Assembly (NCBI GenBank): GCA_964456985.1
Contig: CAYWDH010000044.1
Location: 1 to 23,648, forward strand
Origin: WJMT01 sp964456985
Lineage (GTDB): Bacteria > Acidobacteriota > Aminicenantia > Aminicenantales > Aminicenantaceae
Length of the DNA: 23,648 nt
Reading direction: 5' to 3'
In this document: piece after piece, positions 22,275-23,648 of the stretch
Layout: every line of letters begins with the position of its first letter
How positions within the stretch are numbered: position 1 is the first letter of the stretch
Made by a program: the position numbers and the translations under genes
Notes under the pieces: generated by a model
What the model was told of the DNA's origin: nothing
Database searches by the model: none
What the model saw: the letters and a program-made list of their open reading frames with translations, nothing else

Positions 22275-23648
22275 ATGAAAAAGATATTCCGATTTTTAAA
22301 ACAACACACCGAAAAAATCAATGTGCATTATCTGCGCAAATGGATTGTCATCAGTGGATTGATAGGCATTGTAGCCGGAGTGGGCTCCATTGCTTTTTTT
22401 ATCTCTATAAAACTTGCAACAAAGCTTTTCCTGGAGTTAGGAGTAGGATTTAATCCTCCTGTTTCCATTGGGGAAGGACAACCTGTCATTAGTGCCATTT
22501 CCAGGCGGTGGATGATCCCCTTGGTTACCACTGTAGGAGGACTATTATGCGGGCTTCTTGTTTACAAGCTTGCTCCAGAAGCTGAGGGTCACGGTACAGA
22601 TGCAGCTATTGAAGCTTTTCACCAAAAAGAAGGGAAAGTAAGAGCCAGAATTCCTCTTGTTAAAATGGCTGCATCAGCCATAACCATTGGTTCGGGAGGA
22701 AGTGCTGGAAGAGAAGGCCCTATTGCCCAGATCGCTGCTGGATTTGGTTCCATACTGGGAAAACTCTTCAGGCTGTCCGTAGAAGATCGGAGAATTGCTG
22801 TTGCAGCTGGAATAGGAGCAGGGATAGGATCCATCTTCAAAGCCCCTTTAGGGGGGGCTATTCTGAGCACGGAAATTCTCTATTTGGAAGGTTTTGAGAT
22901 CGCTGCGCTCATCCCTTCATTCATCGCTTCCATAATAGGATATACTATTTATGCAAATTGGGCAGGTTTCACTCCGATATTCGGTTCTCATTACGATATT
23001 GTTTTCAATGATCCTTATTCATTGATTTTCTTTGCAGGGTTGGGTCTTCTTTGCGGATTGATCGGAAAACTCTATCCGCGCACTTTTTACAAGCTCAGAG
23101 ACTTTTTTCATAGCCTTAAGGTCCCTAACTACTTCAAACCAGCCGTAGGAGGTTTAGCTCTAGGAATAATGGGTATATTCTTACCTCAAGTGTTGGGAAT
23201 GGGCTACGGCTGGCTTCAAATCGTGATGAAGCCTCAGAACATAATCCCTCTCGGATTGATGGTCGTTCTTGTTTTTGCTAAAATCGCAGCCACTTCTTTT
23301 TCCATAAGTTCAGGTGGAAGCGGGGGTGTATTCGCTCCTGGTTTGTTTATAGGGGGGATGTTAGGGGCTATTGTCTGGACAGCACTGCATGGAAATATGG
23401 CTCATGTCCCTGTTTCTCCTGAACCCTTTGTGGTTGTGGGAATGATGGCTCTTTTTGGAGCAGTCGCCAGAGCTCCTATAGCGGTTATGTTTATGGTTGG
23501 AGAGATGTCTGGCAGTTACACCATACTGGCTCCAGCTATGATAGCTGTAGGAATCGCTTATGTCATAGTAGGGCATGATACGATATATGAGAGCCAAGTG
23601 GAATCTCCGGCTGTATCTCCCGCACACCGCTATGAATACTCCTCCCAG
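22275..23648 (+). CDS. ClC-family chloride channel or transporter, 3' end beyond the window
   Basis: An open frame of 458 codons reaches the right edge without a stop. It encodes a multi-pass membrane protein of the ClC family. Conserved signatures are GSGGSAGREGP, with gating Glu147 (E148 in E. coli ClcA), APLGGAILSTEILY, and SSGGSGGVFAPGLFIGG. Two positions differ from the E. coli antiporter. The GSGIP loop reads GHGTD, so Ser107 corresponds to His. The internal proton glutamate Glu203 aligns with Ile201, although Glu200 matches the neighbouring Glu202. The ATG lies about 7 bases after an AGGAA-like site. The last visible residues (from HDTIYESQ on) are hydrophilic, so a cytoplasmic C-terminal extension, possibly CBS domains, may follow. 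Confidence 0.92.
   Translation, partial: MKKIFRFLKQHTEKINVHYLRKWIVISGLIGIVAGVGSIAFFISIKLATKLFLELGVGFNPPVSIGEGQPVISAISRRWMIPLVTTVGGLLCGLLVYKLAPEAEGHGTDAAIEAFHQKEGKVRARIPLVKMAASAITIGSGGSAGREGPIAQIAAGFGSILGKLFRLSVEDRRIAVAAGIGAGIGSIFKAPLGGAILSTEILYLEGFEIAALIPSFIASIIGYTIYANWAGFTPIFGSHYDIVFNDPYSLIFFAGLGLLCGLIGKLYPRTFYKLRDFFHSLKVPNYFKPAVGGLALGIMGIFLPQVLGMGYGWLQIVMKPQNIIPLGLMVVLVFAKIAATSFSISSGGSGGVFAPGLFIGGMLGAIVWTALHGNMAHVPVSPEPFVVVGMMALFGAVARAPIAVMFMVGEMSGSYTILAPAMIAVGIAYVIVGHDTIYESQVESPAVSPAHRYEYSSQ

Noticed and set aside
1..23648. CRISPR array, tRNA or rRNA genes, transposase or phage genes
   Set aside because: No regularly spaced repeats, cloverleaf-like or rRNA-like sequence, or transposase or phage protein motifs were seen on either strand.

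Overview
The window is a chromosomal stretch from a Gram-negative bacterium. It encodes a TolC-type outer-membrane channel, a periplasmic adaptor and several proteins with Sec signal peptides. The sequence is moderately AT-rich by eye, starts are mostly ATG with AGGAGG-like ribosome sites, and adjacent genes often overlap in the ATGA pattern. The mix of a secreted GH116 glycosidase, an SMP-30-like propeller protein, an SSS symporter with large hydrophilic insertions and a secreted C1B-like peptidase recalls anaerobic Acidobacteriota such as the Aminicenantes. That placement is an inference and is weak. I saw no rRNA, tRNA, CRISPR array, transposase or phage gene.

Layout. Positions 1-401 are a non-coding leader with a possible terminator (60-78), a ~98-base three-tiered palindrome (157-254) and a 14-bp inverted repeat pair (265-278 and 368-381). 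Then come an SSS-family symporter (402-2507, +) and a FlK-like hotdog thioesterase (2567-2956, +). A tight seven-gene minus-strand operon follows (9677 down to 2975): TetR regulator, TolC channel, HlyD-like adaptor, two separate ABC ATPases and two ABC-2 permeases. It closely parallels E. coli cecR(ybiH)-ybhG-ybhF-ybhS-ybhR, but the double ATPase YbhF is split into two overlapping genes and a TolC gene is included. Its promoter carries two tandem operator-like palindromes.

Upstream on the same strand is an FHA-GGDEF diguanylate cyclase (9766-10695). Divergent from it is a secreted GH116 glucosidase-like enzyme (10909-13674, +) with a near-consensus promoter and an inverted repeat centred on its -35 box. 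It is followed by mutY (13746-14831, +), whose C-terminal domain keeps a complete Nudix box. Convergent to mutY is a secreted papain-fold peptidase (14862-16007, -). Next are an aldehyde dehydrogenase with a basic, hydrophobic tail (16332-17978, +), a secreted three-module protein with an SMP-30-like propeller (18048-19937, -), a cytosolic GAF histidine kinase and its NarL-type response regulator (20172-22093, +), and a ClC-family protein that runs off the right edge (22275-23648, +).

The clearest functional unit is the TetR-controlled, apparently self-sufficient tripartite ABC efflux operon. Motif inspection predicts an asymmetric ATPase pair with one canonical and one degenerate ATP site. 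The GH116 enzyme and the propeller protein suggest extracytoplasmic use of glycosides or sugar derivatives. The remaining genes look like housekeeping or signalling genes placed side by side.
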